Source: Streptomyces niveiscabiei (lineage in GTDB: Bacteria > Actinomycetota > Actinomycetes > Streptomycetales > Streptomycetaceae). Taken from it: DNA of 57,704 nt. The notes beneath the pieces were generated by a model that was given only the letters and a program-made list of their open reading frames with translations, searched no databases and was not told the DNA's origin. Positions 15,872 to 25,287 of the stretch are shown here, one piece after another (the first letter of the stretch is position 1; each line of letters starts with the position of its first letter). The stretch lies in NCBI RefSeq assembly GCF_001419795.1, contig NZ_LIRL01000193.1:1-57704 (forward strand), in the 5' to 3' direction. The position numbers were made by a program, and so were the translations under genes.

Positions 15872-18385
15872 ATGTTCCGCACAGCCCTGCGCAACGTCCT
15901 CGCGCACAAGGCCAGACTGCTGATGACCGTGCTCGCCGTCATGCTCGGCGTCGCGTTCGTCTCCGGCACCCTGATCTTCACGGACACCTACAAGAACGCC
16001 TCCGAAAGCCAGACGGCCAAGAGCTACGCCCACGTGGATGTCCAGGTCGCGGAGAACACCGAATACTCCGGCGATTCTCCCGGCATCAGCCGGAAGACGC
16101 TCGACGAGGTCGCCCGACTCGACAGCGTCGCCGACGCCGCCGGACGCGTCGACGGGAGCGCCTACGTCGCCGACAGGGACGGCGGGCTCATCGCCGACGG
16201 CCTGTTCAACTCGGCCGCCAACTTCGCGCCGGGCAAGGACGGCAAGGACCCGCTCTACGTGTTCACCGACGGCAGCGGGCCCACCGGGCCCGGGCGGATC
16301 GCGCTCGACAAGGACACCGCCGACAAGGGGGGCTACCACGTCGGCGACACCGTGCCCGTCGCTCTCACGGGTCCGGCGAAGGCGTACCAACTGTCCGGCA
16401 TCTTCACGACCGAGAACGAGGACGTGGCCGCAGGCGGCAGCCTGGTGCTGTTCGACACACCGTCCGCGCAGCGGCTCCTCCTCCAGCCGGGGTTCTTCGA
16501 GAAGGTCACCGTCACCGCTGCCTCCGGCGTCTCGAACACCGAACTCGTCGCCGCCGTCAGCAAGGTGCTCCCTCACTCCGTGAAGGCCGAGACCGGTCGG
16601 CAACTCGCCGCAGCAGATGCCCAGTTGGTGGCGGGAGACGCGATGACCCTCAACGGGATCCTGTTCCCCTTCGTCGGCGTCGCGCTCTTCGTCAGTGTCT
16701 TCCTGATCGGCAACACCTTCACCATGCTGGCCGCCCAGCGCACCAGGGAACTCGCTCTGCTACGCGCGGTCGGCGCCTCCCGCGGGCAGGTCACCCGGTC
16801 CGTGCTGATCGAGGCGATGATGGTCGGCACCGTCGGCGCGGCCGCCGGGCTCGGTCTCGGCGCCGTTCTGGCCGCCGTAGCGAGTGCCACGGTCGAGTTC
16901 GACGGCGGGACACCGGACGGCCCGTTGATCGTCACGTCGACGACCGTCCTGGTCGCGGCCGTCGTCGGTGTCCTGGTCACCATGGTGGCCGCCTGGCTGC
17001 CCGCCAGGCGCGCCGCGAAGATCCCGCCCGTCGCGGCCATCGGCAGCGCACACCTGCCCGCCACCACGAAATCCCTGGTCCTGCGGAACGTGCTCGGCGG
17101 CATCCTCACGCTGCTCGGCGCGGCGGCCGTCGTCGCGGGTACAGGGGCCGGCAGCTCCAGTGGTGGGGGGATCGTCGGGTTCGGGGCCTTCCTCGCGGTG
17201 ACGGGTCTGCTCGTGCTGATCCCCCTGCTGTCCCGGCCGGTGATCGCGGTCGTACAGCCGCTGCTGCGGCGCGGCTTCGGCGTTTCCGGCACGCTCGCGG
17301 GCCGGAACGCGGTACGCAGCCCGCGCCGTACCGGCGCCACCGCCTCCGCGCTGGCCATCGGACTCACCCTGGTCAGCGCCCTGACCGTGCTCGGCGTCAC
17401 CCTCGGTGAGTCCATGGACAAGATGACCACGGACATCGTCAAGGCCGACTACATGGTCACGGCAGGCGGCGTGCGCCTGGACGCCTCGGCGGTCGCCGCC
17501 CTGCGCAAGGTCCCCGGTGTGAGGGCGGTGTCACAGGAGCAGCAAGGGTGGATGCGACTCGACGGCAGCCAGCAGGACGTCACCGCCGTCATCCCGGCGG
17601 ACTTCGACAAGGCCCTTCACCTCCCGGTGGTCTCCGGCTCGCAGGACACGCTCGCGAAGGGGCAGGTCGCCGTCGAGGAGAACCTCGCGCGGTCGCACGG
17701 CTGGAAGGTCGGGGACAGCCTGCCAGCGGAGTACGGGGACTCCGGCAAGGGCCGCAGGCTGACCGTCGGGGCCGTCTTCGCGTACAACGAGGTCGTCATG
17801 CCGGTCGTCGTCTCCGCAGACGTGATCGAAGCGAACGCCACCGCGACGTCCTTCTCGAAGATCTACGTCACCACGGACGGCACCACGAACGAGAGGGCAC
17901 TCGCCGACGCCCTCCCCGGGCGCCCGGGGACCAAGATCGACGACCGGCAGGCCATCCGCACCGAGCTCGGCGGAACCTTCGCCACCGTGCTGAACGTCCT
18001 GTACGCACTGCTCGCTATCGCCCTGGTCATCGCGATCCTGGGAGTGGTGAACACCCTCGCGATGTCGGTCTTCGAACGGCAGCGGGAGGTCGGCATGCTG
18101 CGAGCCGTCGGGCTCGACCGGCCGGCCGTGACCCGGATGATCCAGCTGGAGGCCGTTGTCATCTCCCTCTTCGGCGCCGTGATCGGTGTCGGCCTCGGTT
18201 CCTTTCTGGGCTGGGCCGTCTGCGAGATCACGAAGGCGGACATCCCCGGCTACGCGCTGGTGCTGCCATGGGGCCGGTTCGCCCTGTTCCTGCTGCTGGC
18301 GGCGCTGGTAGGTCTACTGGCCGCCCTGTGGCCTGCCCGCAGCGCGGCCCGGCTGAACCCGCTCACCGCCATCAAGACCGAGTAG
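15872..18385 (+). CDS. ABC transporter permease with two FtsX domains
   Basis: An 837-residue permease with the typical actinobacterial layout. An N-terminal membrane helix (AHKARLLMTVLAVMLGVAFV) is followed by a large extracellular domain, then an FtsX domain (about 265-400, TMLAAQRTRELALLRAVGAS), a central membrane pair, a second extracellular domain, and a C-terminal FtsX domain (about 700-830, MSVFERQREVGMLRAVGLDR) ending in ARLNPLTAIKTE. It partners the ATPase at 14987-15757. No regulator or two-component system adjoins the pair, which is unusual for this class. Confidence 0.92.
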   Translation: MFRTALRNVLAHKARLLMTVLAVMLGVAFVSGTLIFTDTYKNASESQTAKSYAHVDVQVAENTEYSGDSPGISRKTLDEVARLDSVADAAGRVDGSAYVADRDGGLIADGLFNSAANFAPGKDGKDPLYVFTDGSGPTGPGRIALDKDTADKGGYHVGDTVPVALTGPAKAYQLSGIFTTENEDVAAGGSLVLFDTPSAQRLLLQPGFFEKVTVTAASGVSNTELVAAVSKVLPHSVKAETGRQLAAADAQLVAGDAMTLNGILFPFVGVALFVSVFLIGNTFTMLAAQRTRELALLRAVGASRGQVTRSVLIEAMMVGTVGAAAGLGLGAVLAAVASATVEFDGGTPDGPLIVTSTTVLVAAVVGVLVTMVAAWLPARRAAKIPPVAAIGSAHLPATTKSLVLRNVLGGILTLLGAAAVVAGTGAGSSSGGGIVGFGAFLAVTGLLVLIPLLSRPVIAVVQPLLRRGFGVSGTLAGRNAVRSPRRTGATASALAIGLTLVSALTVLGVTLGESMDKMTTDIVKADYMVTAGGVRLDASAVAALRKVPGVRAVSQEQQGWMRLDGSQQDVTAVIPADFDKALHLPVVSGSQDTLAKGQVAVEENLARSHGWKVGDSLPAEYGDSGKGRRLTVGAVFAYNEVVMPVVVSADVIEANATATSFSKIYVTTDGTTNERALADALPGRPGTKIDDRQAIRTELGGTFATVLNVLYALLAIALVIAILGVVNTLAMSVFERQREVGMLRAVGLDRPAVTRMIQLEAVVISLFGAVIGVGLGSFLGWAVCEITKADIPGYALVLPWGRFALFLLLAALVGLLAALWPARSAARLNPLTAIKTE

Positions 18386-18477
18386 CCGGAGCAGGGTGCC
18401 GTGAGGCCGCAGACACACCGCGCCTGCGGCCGCACGGTCACGGAGCGAACAGGCGCTCAGCGGCCGGCGCCCACGGC

Positions 18478-18808
18478 GATCGTGCACGGAACCACCGGCA
18501 AGAGGTTCCTTTCGCGCCGACACTCTCACTGCCGAGCTCGGGCGGAGCCCCGACAAGACGGTCACCTACGCCGCGCTCGACGGCGAGAAGACGAAGGCGG
18601 ACCTGTACCTGCCCGACAGTGCTTCCGCCGCTTCGGCCCCCCTGATCGTCCACGTCCACGCCAGCGGCTTCATGCAGGGCAGCCCAAGCCGCACCCCCTG
18701 CACGAGCCGGCCGGCCCCCAGGGGGACGCGGTAGTGGACGTCGACTACCGCTTGTCCAGCGCGAGCCAACACCGCTGGAACACCGAGGACCCCGATACTG
18801 CCTGCGAA
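18478..18808 (+). pseudogene. Decayed partial copy of the 11266-12570 esterase gene
   Basis: This stretch aligns with about 11691-12030 at roughly 85 percent identity by eye, covering the linker and first part of the hydrolase domain (GELGRGPDKTVTYATLDGEK region through DVDYRLS and HRWNT). Single-base deletions break the frame, the oxyanion HGGG has become HASG, and the GxSxG nucleophile region is absent. It is therefore a dead fragment. Together with the intact gene it forms direct repeats flanking the peptidase-ABC segment 12.6-18.4 kb. Confidence 0.85.
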
Positions 18809-18858
18809 GAGCCAGGTATACGGGGCTTGGTGCCGAATGAGTACGGAATGGACCGGAC

Positions 18859-21204
18859 GTGACCAGCGCGATTCGTGCGTCGGGTGGCTTGCCCGCTGCC
18901 ATCACCAGTTTCGTGGGACGACAGCAGGAGACGGCTGAGGTGCGCCGTCTTCTGGGTGTGGCGCGGTTGGTGACCTTGACCGGCGCAGGCGGGGTGGGCA
19001 AGACGCGGTTGGCGTTGGAGGTGGCCGCAGCGTCGGCTCGGGCGTTTTCCGGTGGAGTGTGGCTGGTGGACCTGGCGCAGGCGCGGGAGCCGGCCGCGGT
19101 GGCCGAGGTGGCTGCGGCGGCGCTGGGGGTGGCGGATCAGGGCATGCGGCCGGTGCTGGAGCTGCTGACGGCGCACGTGGCGGGGCGTCGGATGCTGGTG
19201 GTGCTGGACAACTGCGAGCACCTGGTGGAGGCGGGTGCCCAGCTGGCGCAATGTCTGTTGTCTGCCGCTCCGGAGATGCGGATCCTGGCCACGAGCCGGG
19301 AGACGCTGGGACTGACCGGTGAGCATGTCTTTGCGGTAGCACCGCTTGCTCGGGTGGAGGCGGTCGAGCTGCTGGTGCAGCGGACGGCCGCGGTGCGGCC
19401 GGGTTTCCGGTTGACGGAGGTGAACCGGTCGGCAGTGGACCGGTTGTGCGCCGATCTGGACGGGTTGCCGCTGGCGATCGAGCTGGCCGCCTCCCGGCTG
19501 CGCACGTTGTCGGTGGAGCAGGCGGTGGAAAGGTTGGAGGAGCGGTTCGGGCTGCTGACGTCTGGTTCTCGTGGCGCGCGGCCGCACCAGCGGACGCTGC
19601 GGGCGGCGCTCGACTGGAGCTGGGAGCTGTGCGGCCCGAAGGAGCGACTGCTGTGGAGTCGGCTCTCGGTGTTCGCCGGTGGCTTCACTCTGGAGGCGGC
19701 CGAGGGCGTGTGCGCGGGCGAGGGTTTCATCGTCGGTGAGGTGCTGGACGCGCTGGACCGGCTGGTGGCCCAGTCTCTGGTCGAGCATGCCGGGAGCGAG
19801 CGCTTGCCCCGCTACCGGCTGCTGGAGAGCATCCGCCACTACGGGCGGGAGCGGCTGACCGATTCCGGGGAGGTTGAGCGGGCGATGCGGCGGCACCGTG
19901 ACTTCTATCTTGCGCTGGCCGAGCGTCTCCACCAGGACTGGTTCGGCCCCGCTCAGGTGGAGATCCTGGACCGGTTGCGGGCTGATCACGGCAATCTGCT
20001 GGCGGCCCTGGAACACCCGGAAGAAGGCGCGGAAGGGCAGCCGTGTACGGACGACGACCACCGGCCCGAGCCTGACGCGGCCGGGCGCGGGGGGAACGTG
20101 CCCGCACCCGGGCAGGTCAGGCTGAGGCTGGCCAGCGCGCTTGTCTACTACTGGATCGCCGGGGGGCTCCTGAGCGAGGGGCGGCGGCAACTGGAGCGGG
20201 CCCTGGCAGGGCCCGCGGAGCCCACCAGGGAACGCGCCCGCGCCTTGGTGGAGGCCGCCTACATCACACAAACACAGTGCGACCTGGCGACGGCGGACCG
20301 GTTTCTGGAGGGAGCCGAGGAACTGGCCGGGTGGCTCGGTAATCCGGCGCTGCGGGCCCATGCGCAAGGCCATCGCGGTGTGAGCCATATGTACCGGGGC
20401 CGACTGGAAGAAGCAGCCTCGTGCATAGAGCAGACCGTGGCCCACTACATCGCGTTCGGCGACCGGTTCGGAGAGGTCACCTGGGGGTGCGCGCTCGGCA
20501 TCGTGCAGACCCTTGGCGGCGACCCGTGCGCGCAGCGGACCAGCGCGCAGGCGCTGGAGGCCGCCGAGGCGCACGGGGAGCGGTGGGCCCGCGCGCACCT
20601 GCTGACGGTGCTGGGCCGCCGTGCCTGGGGGCTGGGCGATCAGGACCAGGCCGCGAAACTGACCGTGGCCGCCTTGGAGAGCCTGCAGGGGTTCAGTGAC
20701 ACCGCCGCCGTGGCGAAGATGGTTGAGCAGCTTGCCTGGATCACCGCCTCGGCAGGACAGCACCAGCGGGCGGCCCGGCTGCTGGGCGCGGCCCGGTCGC
20801 TGCGCGAGGACGCCGGCACCCCGGTCAACGCGGGGGACCCGCAGGACGAGGAACACCACGCCCACTGTCACTCCCAGGTTCGCCAAGCCCTGGGCCAAGC
20901 AGGGTACGAGCGGGCACTTACCGAGGGCACGGCGGTCGACGGCCCCGGCCAGGCCATCGCCTACGCCCTCGACACGCCCACGCCCACCGGGTCGGCACCC
21001 ACCGCCCTGTCGGCTGCCGCGAGCCCGCTGACCGCGCGGGAGGAGCAGGTCGCCGCACTGATCGCCCAGGGCATGACCAACCGCAGGATCGCCGCCGAAC
21101 TGGTCCTGTCGCCGCGCACCGTCGACAACCACGTCGACCGGATCCGGACCAAGCTCGGCTTCTCCTCCCGCGCCCAGGTCGCCGCCTGGTGGGCCGCACA
21201 TTAG
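18859..21204 (+). CDS. LuxR family ATPase regulator (NB-ARC, TPR, HTH)
   Basis: A 781-residue regulator of the AfsR-like/LuxR large-ATPase type. Order: NB-ARC ATPase with Walker A TGAGGVGKTRLAL (from about residue 41) and Walker B MLVVLDNCEHL; the segment DGLPLAIELAASRLRTLSVE and a winged-helix region; TPR-like helices about 330-680; and a C-terminal LuxR helix-turn-helix LTAREEQVAALIAQGMTNRR followed by SPRTVDNHVDRIRTKLG. It lacks the N-terminal SARP DNA-binding domain. The start at 18859 is a GTG that places SFVGRQQE near residue 17, as usual. It begins just after the esterase relic and precedes the ribosome-inactivating protein gene, but a regulatory link is only a guess. Confidence 0.9.
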   Translation: MTSAIRASGGLPAAITSFVGRQQETAEVRRLLGVARLVTLTGAGGVGKTRLALEVAAASARAFSGGVWLVDLAQAREPAAVAEVAAAALGVADQGMRPVLELLTAHVAGRRMLVVLDNCEHLVEAGAQLAQCLLSAAPEMRILATSRETLGLTGEHVFAVAPLARVEAVELLVQRTAAVRPGFRLTEVNRSAVDRLCADLDGLPLAIELAASRLRTLSVEQAVERLEERFGLLTSGSRGARPHQRTLRAALDWSWELCGPKERLLWSRLSVFAGGFTLEAAEGVCAGEGFIVGEVLDALDRLVAQSLVEHAGSERLPRYRLLESIRHYGRERLTDSGEVERAMRRHRDFYLALAERLHQDWFGPAQVEILDRLRADHGNLLAALEHPEEGAEGQPCTDDDHRPEPDAAGRGGNVPAPGQVRLRLASALVYYWIAGGLLSEGRRQLERALAGPAEPTRERARALVEAAYITQTQCDLATADRFLEGAEELAGWLGNPALRAHAQGHRGVSHMYRGRLEEAASCIEQTVAHYIAFGDRFGEVTWGCALGIVQTLGGDPCAQRTSAQALEAAEAHGERWARAHLLTVLGRRAWGLGDQDQAAKLTVAALESLQGFSDTAAVAKMVEQLAWITASAGQHQRAARLLGAARSLREDAGTPVNAGDPQDEEHHAHCHSQVRQALGQAGYERALTEGTAVDGPGQAIAYALDTPTPTGSAPTALSAAASPLTAREEQVAALIAQGMTNRRIAAELVLSPRTVDNHVDRIRTKLGFSSRAQVAAWWAAH

Positions 21205-21333
21205 GTAGAGGTTGCGTAGAACTACTCACGACCCGGCGGGCTTCCCTCGCCCAAACTTTTGACACGGCGCCACAATGACGCCGCTCCCCGAGGCAGGTCG
21301 CCTCGAGGATGTCGAGACGAGCCAAAGCGATCC

Positions 21334-21546
21334 ATGCCCCGTCTTATCCTCGCCCCGGAACCCGCACCTGATGCGGAGCGCCGCACCAACAAGTCCCGGC
21401 TCCGGGGCCGCCGCAGGGTCCTGACGGTCGCGAAAGTTCTGCTGGCCCTGCTGGGCGGCGTGATCGCCTGGCACCAGCCCCGCGTTCGCCCAGACCCCGC
21501 CCGGCAGCTGCACCCATACGTAACTCCCAGAAAAGGAAAATCGTGA
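21334..21546 (+). CDS. Hypothetical small protein upstream of the toxin
   Basis: A possible 70-residue product, rich in arginine and proline, with one hydrophobic stretch (VAKVLLALLGGVIAW). Its TGA overlaps the GTG of the next gene (GTGA at 21543-21546), which would allow translational coupling. No family was recognised, no strong ribosome site is visible and the frame may be chance. The AGAAAAGGAAAA ribosome region of the toxin lies within its 3' end. Confidence 0.3.
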   Translation: MPRLILAPEPAPDAERRTNKSRLRGRRRVLTVAKVLLALLGGVIAWHQPRVRPDPARQLHPYVTPRKGKS

Positions 21547-22457
21547 GCATTTCTGTCATTCGCAGGGCTTTCGGTTCTGCAGTCCTTCCGGCCACGCTCG
21601 CCGGCGCCCTCGCTGTCACCACAATGAGCGGACTGGCCACGGCCCACCAAGAAACACCCACCCAGATCGGACTCGTCGCTCAGGACACACCAACCAAGGG
21701 CCAGAGCTACGATATGACGCCCACCGACCGCGCAACCTTCGGCGCCAGGTACGACAGCATCATCAGCTGGATCCGCGGCAGGCTCGAGGCTACCCCCCTC
21801 TACGGCGGCATCACTCTGACCCAGAACCAAGACGACTACTTCCCCGTCACTCTGCGTATGGGTGCCAGCCGGTCGGTCACCCTGGTGTTCAACGCGAGGA
21901 ACCTGTACGTCGTCGGCTTCCGGAACGACGCCGAAAACAGGTACTACCGTCTCGGGGCAGGACCAGCCAACTTCAACAATTCACAGGTGACGAATCTGAA
22001 CTGGCTCAACTACTCCAACATGGAGAGCGCAGCCGGCATCGGCAGGGGAAGCCTGGCCATCAATATGGGAAGCATCCAAGGCTCGATCAGCGACATCACC
22101 AACCCGAACATCAGCAACTCAAACGCAGCACGAGCACTGATGATCCTCGTTCAGGCATTTGCGGAGGGTGCTCGCTTCGACTTCTTCTCCTACCGCATTT
22201 CCCAATCGATCAGGACTGGCGCAAACAGCTTCTATGCCGGCCAGTCATCGTCGATCTCGAGCAACGGGGCGAATTCGGCCCCCAGCATGATCGAGGTAAC
22301 GGGCCTGGACTTCGAGAACAACTGGGGAACTCTATCCACCGCCGCACGGAGTGCGACCCAAAACCACACCAGCCCCCACGTCCACTTGGGCAGCGGCTAC
22401 ATCACTACGCTGTCAGCCCTCGATGCTCAGCTGGCCATCGCACTACTGACCTCATAA
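21543..22457 (+). CDS. Secreted ribosome-inactivating protein (ricin A-chain/RIP family)
   Basis: A 304-residue exported protein of the RIP family, rRNA N-glycosylases that remove the sarcin-ricin-loop adenine. Residues 1-34 are a signal peptide ending in ATA. The fold signatures are all there: VTLVFNARNLYVVGFR with Tyr122 (ricin Tyr80 position), Tyr157 in NWLNYSN (ricin Tyr123), the shiga/ricin signature LVQAFAEGARFDFFSYRI with Glu208 and Arg211 (ricin Glu177 and Arg180), and Trp261 in ENNWGTLSTA (ricin Trp211). There is no lectin B chain. Streptomyces RIPs are known but rare. Codon choice is more AT-tolerant than the neighbours (for example AAT, TCA), suggesting recent transfer. The GTG start is preceded by AAAAGGAAAA. 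Confidence 0.88.
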   Translation: MSISVIRRAFGSAVLPATLAGALAVTTMSGLATAHQETPTQIGLVAQDTPTKGQSYDMTPTDRATFGARYDSIISWIRGRLEATPLYGGITLTQNQDDYFPVTLRMGASRSVTLVFNARNLYVVGFRNDAENRYYRLGAGPANFNNSQVTNLNWLNYSNMESAAGIGRGSLAINMGSIQGSISDITNPNISNSNAARALMILVQAFAEGARFDFFSYRISQSIRTGANSFYAGQSSSISSNGANSAPSMIEVTGLDFENNWGTLSTAARSATQNHTSPHVHLGSGYITTLSALDAQLAIALLTS

Positions 22458-23303
22458 CGTATCCCCCCACCCAGGCATCACAGGGCCGCCGCGTCAATCC
22501 ACCCTCTCGCCTGACACAGCAGCGGGCACTTGAATCAGTGACCCCGCGATCTGCTCTCCCTCGCAGAGCAGGGGCCCGCGCTCTCCGGTGAACTGGCCGG
22601 TGAGTGTCGCCAGTGATGGAAGGGGTCTGGATTGCCTGGGCGCGAGTCGTAGTTCGTCCGGCCGCCGGCACCGAACAACCTCATGCGGTGCAGAACGCGA
22701 CGCGGGTGTCGACTTTGTCCTGCGTCCAGCCCGTGTTGTCGGGCAGCCGTCCAGCGGCCCGACAACCAGTTCGGCGTAGTCCCGGTCGGCCGCGGGCCCG
22801 GGTGGTGGTCGGCGCCGTAATGCCGGCGGCGCAGCAGCTGCTTGTCGTGTCTCCCTTCTCTGCTGCGTCTCATGAGTCCTGTCTACGGCCCGGCACTGGC
22901 ACGTAGCCGTGGCCAGTCCCTTCCGTCCTGTGCGGTGGCGTTCCGACTTCAAGGGCGGTGCCCCGCCGGGCGGGCGGTCACGGCCGGCCGGTCGTCCTTC
23001 CCCTTCTCGCGCCGTCAGAAAGGGAAGGCGCGGCCGTTGGTGCCGGGCTCCCTCCCAGACGCCGTGCCTGGTGTAGCGCTCGTAGTCGCAGACCTCCGTG
23101 GCGACGGTCGCTGTCCCCCTCACCGGTCCACCGGCCCGACCGCTGTGATGGTGCGATGGCGGCGGAGATGCCTGTGGGGAGAGATCGGCGGCGACACCGC
23201 GAAACACGAGAATCATCAGGCCGGGATCCAGCCCGACCGCACTCACGAAAGTGCTCCGCCTCACCGACCCCGGCTTGCGTGAGCAGCCCGACAGTGTCAG
23301 TAC
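22458..23303. other. Non-coding or decayed segment
   Basis: About 850 bp with no gene I can support. Frames up to 256 codons exist on the minus strand but their translations are low-complexity arginine/proline sequence with no ribosome sites and no recognised family. It separates the toxin gene from two further gene relics and is best read as degraded accessory DNA. Confidence 0.5.
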
Positions 23304-23825
23304 TCAGTAGCCGACGGTGACGCGCCGGTTGAGGTGCTGGGGGGCGATCTCGCCAAGGAGAGCGGTGGCGTAGTCCTCGTAGGAGATGCGGGCCTGGCCG
23401 TCGTCACCTACAACTGGTTGGTCGAGGCCGGTGCGGTAGTGGCCGGTGCGCTCGCCGGGCGCGAAGTGCACCGGCGGCGGGGAGAGGTACGTCCAGGTGA
23501 CGTCGTCATCGAGCGCATGGTAGGCGTCAAGGGCCTGGATCTGGCCGATCGCGTAAGGCTTGTACTCCACCGGGAATCCGGGTGCGCCGAAGAAGCGCAC
23601 GCAGTCCTGGTTCAGAAGGCCGGCCCCGCCGCCCATGTGCACGATACGCGGCCCCTTGGGGCCGAGGACGCGGACAGCGGCGGCGGTGGCAACAGCTTCG
23701 GTGTACAGGCGCGCGTCGGGGCCCCGACGGCCAGTACCAGCGCGTCGGCCCCTTCGGCCAGGGAGGCGACTGTCTCGGTGTCGGTGACATCGCCCGCCAC
23801 CGCACACACACTCTCGGGCGCCGGC
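23304..23825 (-). pseudogene. NAD(P)H-binding protein (NmrA-like) relic
   Basis: The C-terminal two thirds of an NmrA-like NAD(P)-binding protein. In one frame it reads GDVTDTETVASLAEGADALV; after a one-base shift within the GGGGCCCC run near 23722 it continues as VRVLGPKGPRIVHMGGGAGL and then APGFPVEYKPYAIGQ to the stop at 23304. The glycine-rich nucleotide-binding N-terminus is missing, replaced by the 3' part of another gene. Both the frameshift and the truncation make it a pseudogene. Confidence 0.75.
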
Positions 23826-24455
23826 CTTTTCCGACGTTGCGCAGCTGCTCCCAGTCGATCTCGGGGTGCGTGCCGGGCAGCGTGTCGAAGGACGTTGTGG
23901 TGAGCAGCGAGACCATCACTGACCCGGCCCGCGACGTGCCGAAACGTACCTCACGCCGTTCCGCCGGCCGTACCCACAACAGGTCGCGCATGTAGTCGAA
24001 GTCGACCCTCCTCACGCCCAGCCGGGCGGCGGCCTGGCCCGGCCCGAGCGGCGCTTCGGCGGTGAGCCGCTGCGCGAGGTCCTCGATGCCGCAGATCTGC
24101 GTCACCTGGTCGGGGTCGATCAGCACGGCTTCCGGGTTCGCCGTCAGGTCGGTCAGCAGACCGCAGGCGATGAGCCGGCGTACCGCGAAGGCGCTCACGA
24201 CCAGCGGTTCGTCGGGCACGTTCGGTGTGCCCAGGCTTGGGCGATCCGGTCCGCAGCCGCTGCGGCCGGAGATCGGCTCGCGGGGGAGCGAGGCCCGGAT
24301 CGCGTCCGCGTCCATCGCTTCCACGACGGCCCGCGACCACTGGTAGGAGGAGGCGCCCGGAACCGAGACGAGGCCGGTGTGCCTTGCCCACCGGAATGCT
24401 GCGACGGGGACGCTGAGGCGCTTCGCCGCCTGGGCGTCGGTGTAGGGGAGCCGCT
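23825..24455 (-). pseudogene. Relic of a DNA-binding-like accessory protein
   Basis: A long frame that begins after an in-frame TAG near 24453 with LPYTDAQAAKRLSVPVAAFR, suggestive of a helix-turn-helix, and continues through PDQVTQICGIEDLAQRL, GPGQAAARLGVRRVDFDYM and HPEIDWEQLRNVGKGRR. The sequence resembles actinomycete accessory proteins of unknown role, but I cannot name the family. It has no start codon in place (the 5' part is shifted out of frame) and its 3' end is fused to the NAD(P)-binding relic near 23825, so it is probably dead. Confidence 0.6.
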
Positions 24456-24647
24456 ACGGCCGTCCGGTCCGCCTGGGTAAGAACCCCACCCGGCCCGGGA
24501 CCAGATTCCTCGCCGTCGGCGACGACGCCTGCCGACTGTGAGAACACCTCCACCAGCGGCGACGTTGACAGGTGCGAGCCCTCGAAGTCGAGGGCCGAAA
24601 GTAAACGGCTAACGCCATTCGGTTTTCATGCAGGGCCCCAGGCGCGG

Positions 24648-24653
24648 TACGGT
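24648..24653 (+). promoter_or_regulatory. -10 element candidate, leaderless TetR transcript
   Basis: TACGGT fits the actinomycete TANNNT consensus and ends 6 bases before the GTG of the TetR gene, which has no ribosome site. No convincing -35 box was seen. Confidence 0.35.
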
Positions 24654-24659
24654 CCGACC

Positions 24660-25253
24660 GTGACCACCGCACGCAGGCCGAGAGGGCCGTACCGCAAGGG
24701 ACTTGAGCGCCGGGCGCAGATCATGCGCGCCGCACTGGAGGTGTTCGCCGAGCATGGGGACCGGGGGTCGTCGCTGCGGGAGATCGCAGACCGGGTCGGC
24801 ATGTCGCAGGCCGGGGTGCTGCACTACTTCGACTCCCGCGAGGAGTTGCTGACAGCGGTCCTCGCCGAGCGCGACACCGCGGACGCGGCGGAGCACGCGA
24901 GCCCGGAGATCAGCCCGGGTGAGGCGATGGCCCGAACCGCGGAGCACAACACCCGTTCGCCGGGCCTGGTCAGCCTGTTCGTGAACCTGTCGGCCGATGC
25001 GACCGATCCGGAGCATCCTGCGCACGGCTTCTTCGCCGAGCGTTACGCCCGTCTGCGCGAGACCGTCGAGGACGGGCTGCGCCAGGGCCAGGCCGACGGG
25101 AGCGTACGCACCGACATCCCGGCAGAGCAGCTGGCGCAGCTTCTCATCTCCGTCTCCGACGGCCTGCAGCAGCAGTGGCTGCTGGACCAGGGCGTCGACA
25201 TGGTGGCCGCGATCGACGCCTTCAACCGCCTGTGCCGGCCGCCGGGTGCGTGA
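24660..25253 (+). CDS. TetR family transcriptional regulator
   Basis: A 197-residue TetR-type repressor. The N-terminal helix-turn-helix is clear: RAALEVFAEHGDRGSSLREI then VGMSQAGVLHYFDSREELL. The remaining residues form the ligand-binding domain (ending ISVSDGLQQQWLLDQGVDMV). The start is the GTG at 24660; there is no ribosome site, but TACGGT at 24648-24653 fits a -10 box placed so that transcription would begin at or near the GTG, so the message may be leaderless. It is convergent with the MFS transporter at 25288-26742, which together with the GH78 gene is its plausible target. Confidence 0.92.
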   Translation: MTTARRPRGPYRKGLERRAQIMRAALEVFAEHGDRGSSLREIADRVGMSQAGVLHYFDSREELLTAVLAERDTADAAEHASPEISPGEAMARTAEHNTRSPGLVSLFVNLSADATDPEHPAHGFFAERYARLRETVEDGLRQGQADGSVRTDIPAEQLAQLLISVSDGLQQQWLLDQGVDMVAAIDAFNRLCRPPGA

Positions 25254-25280
25254 TGTCCGGCGCCGGACATCACGCACCCG
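25243..25280. terminator. Bidirectional terminator, perfect 38-bp palindrome
   Basis: Bases 25243-25261 and 25262-25280 are exact reverse complements, giving 19-bp arms with no spacer. The palindrome includes the last codons and stop of the TetR gene and ends 7 bases before the stop of the convergent MFS gene. This arrangement is typical of a shared terminator, though the absence of T tracts means Rho-independent action is not assured. Confidence 0.75.
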
Positions 25281-25287
25281 TTCGCGC

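Noticed and set aside
18745..21201. 818-codon minus-strand frame opposite the LuxR ATPase
   Set aside because: The plus strand carries Walker A, Walker B and LuxR HTH motifs; the minus translation has none.
21257..21262. TTGACA as a -35 box for the toxin gene
   Set aside because: No TANNNT box lies 16-19 bases downstream, so it was not annotated as a promoter.
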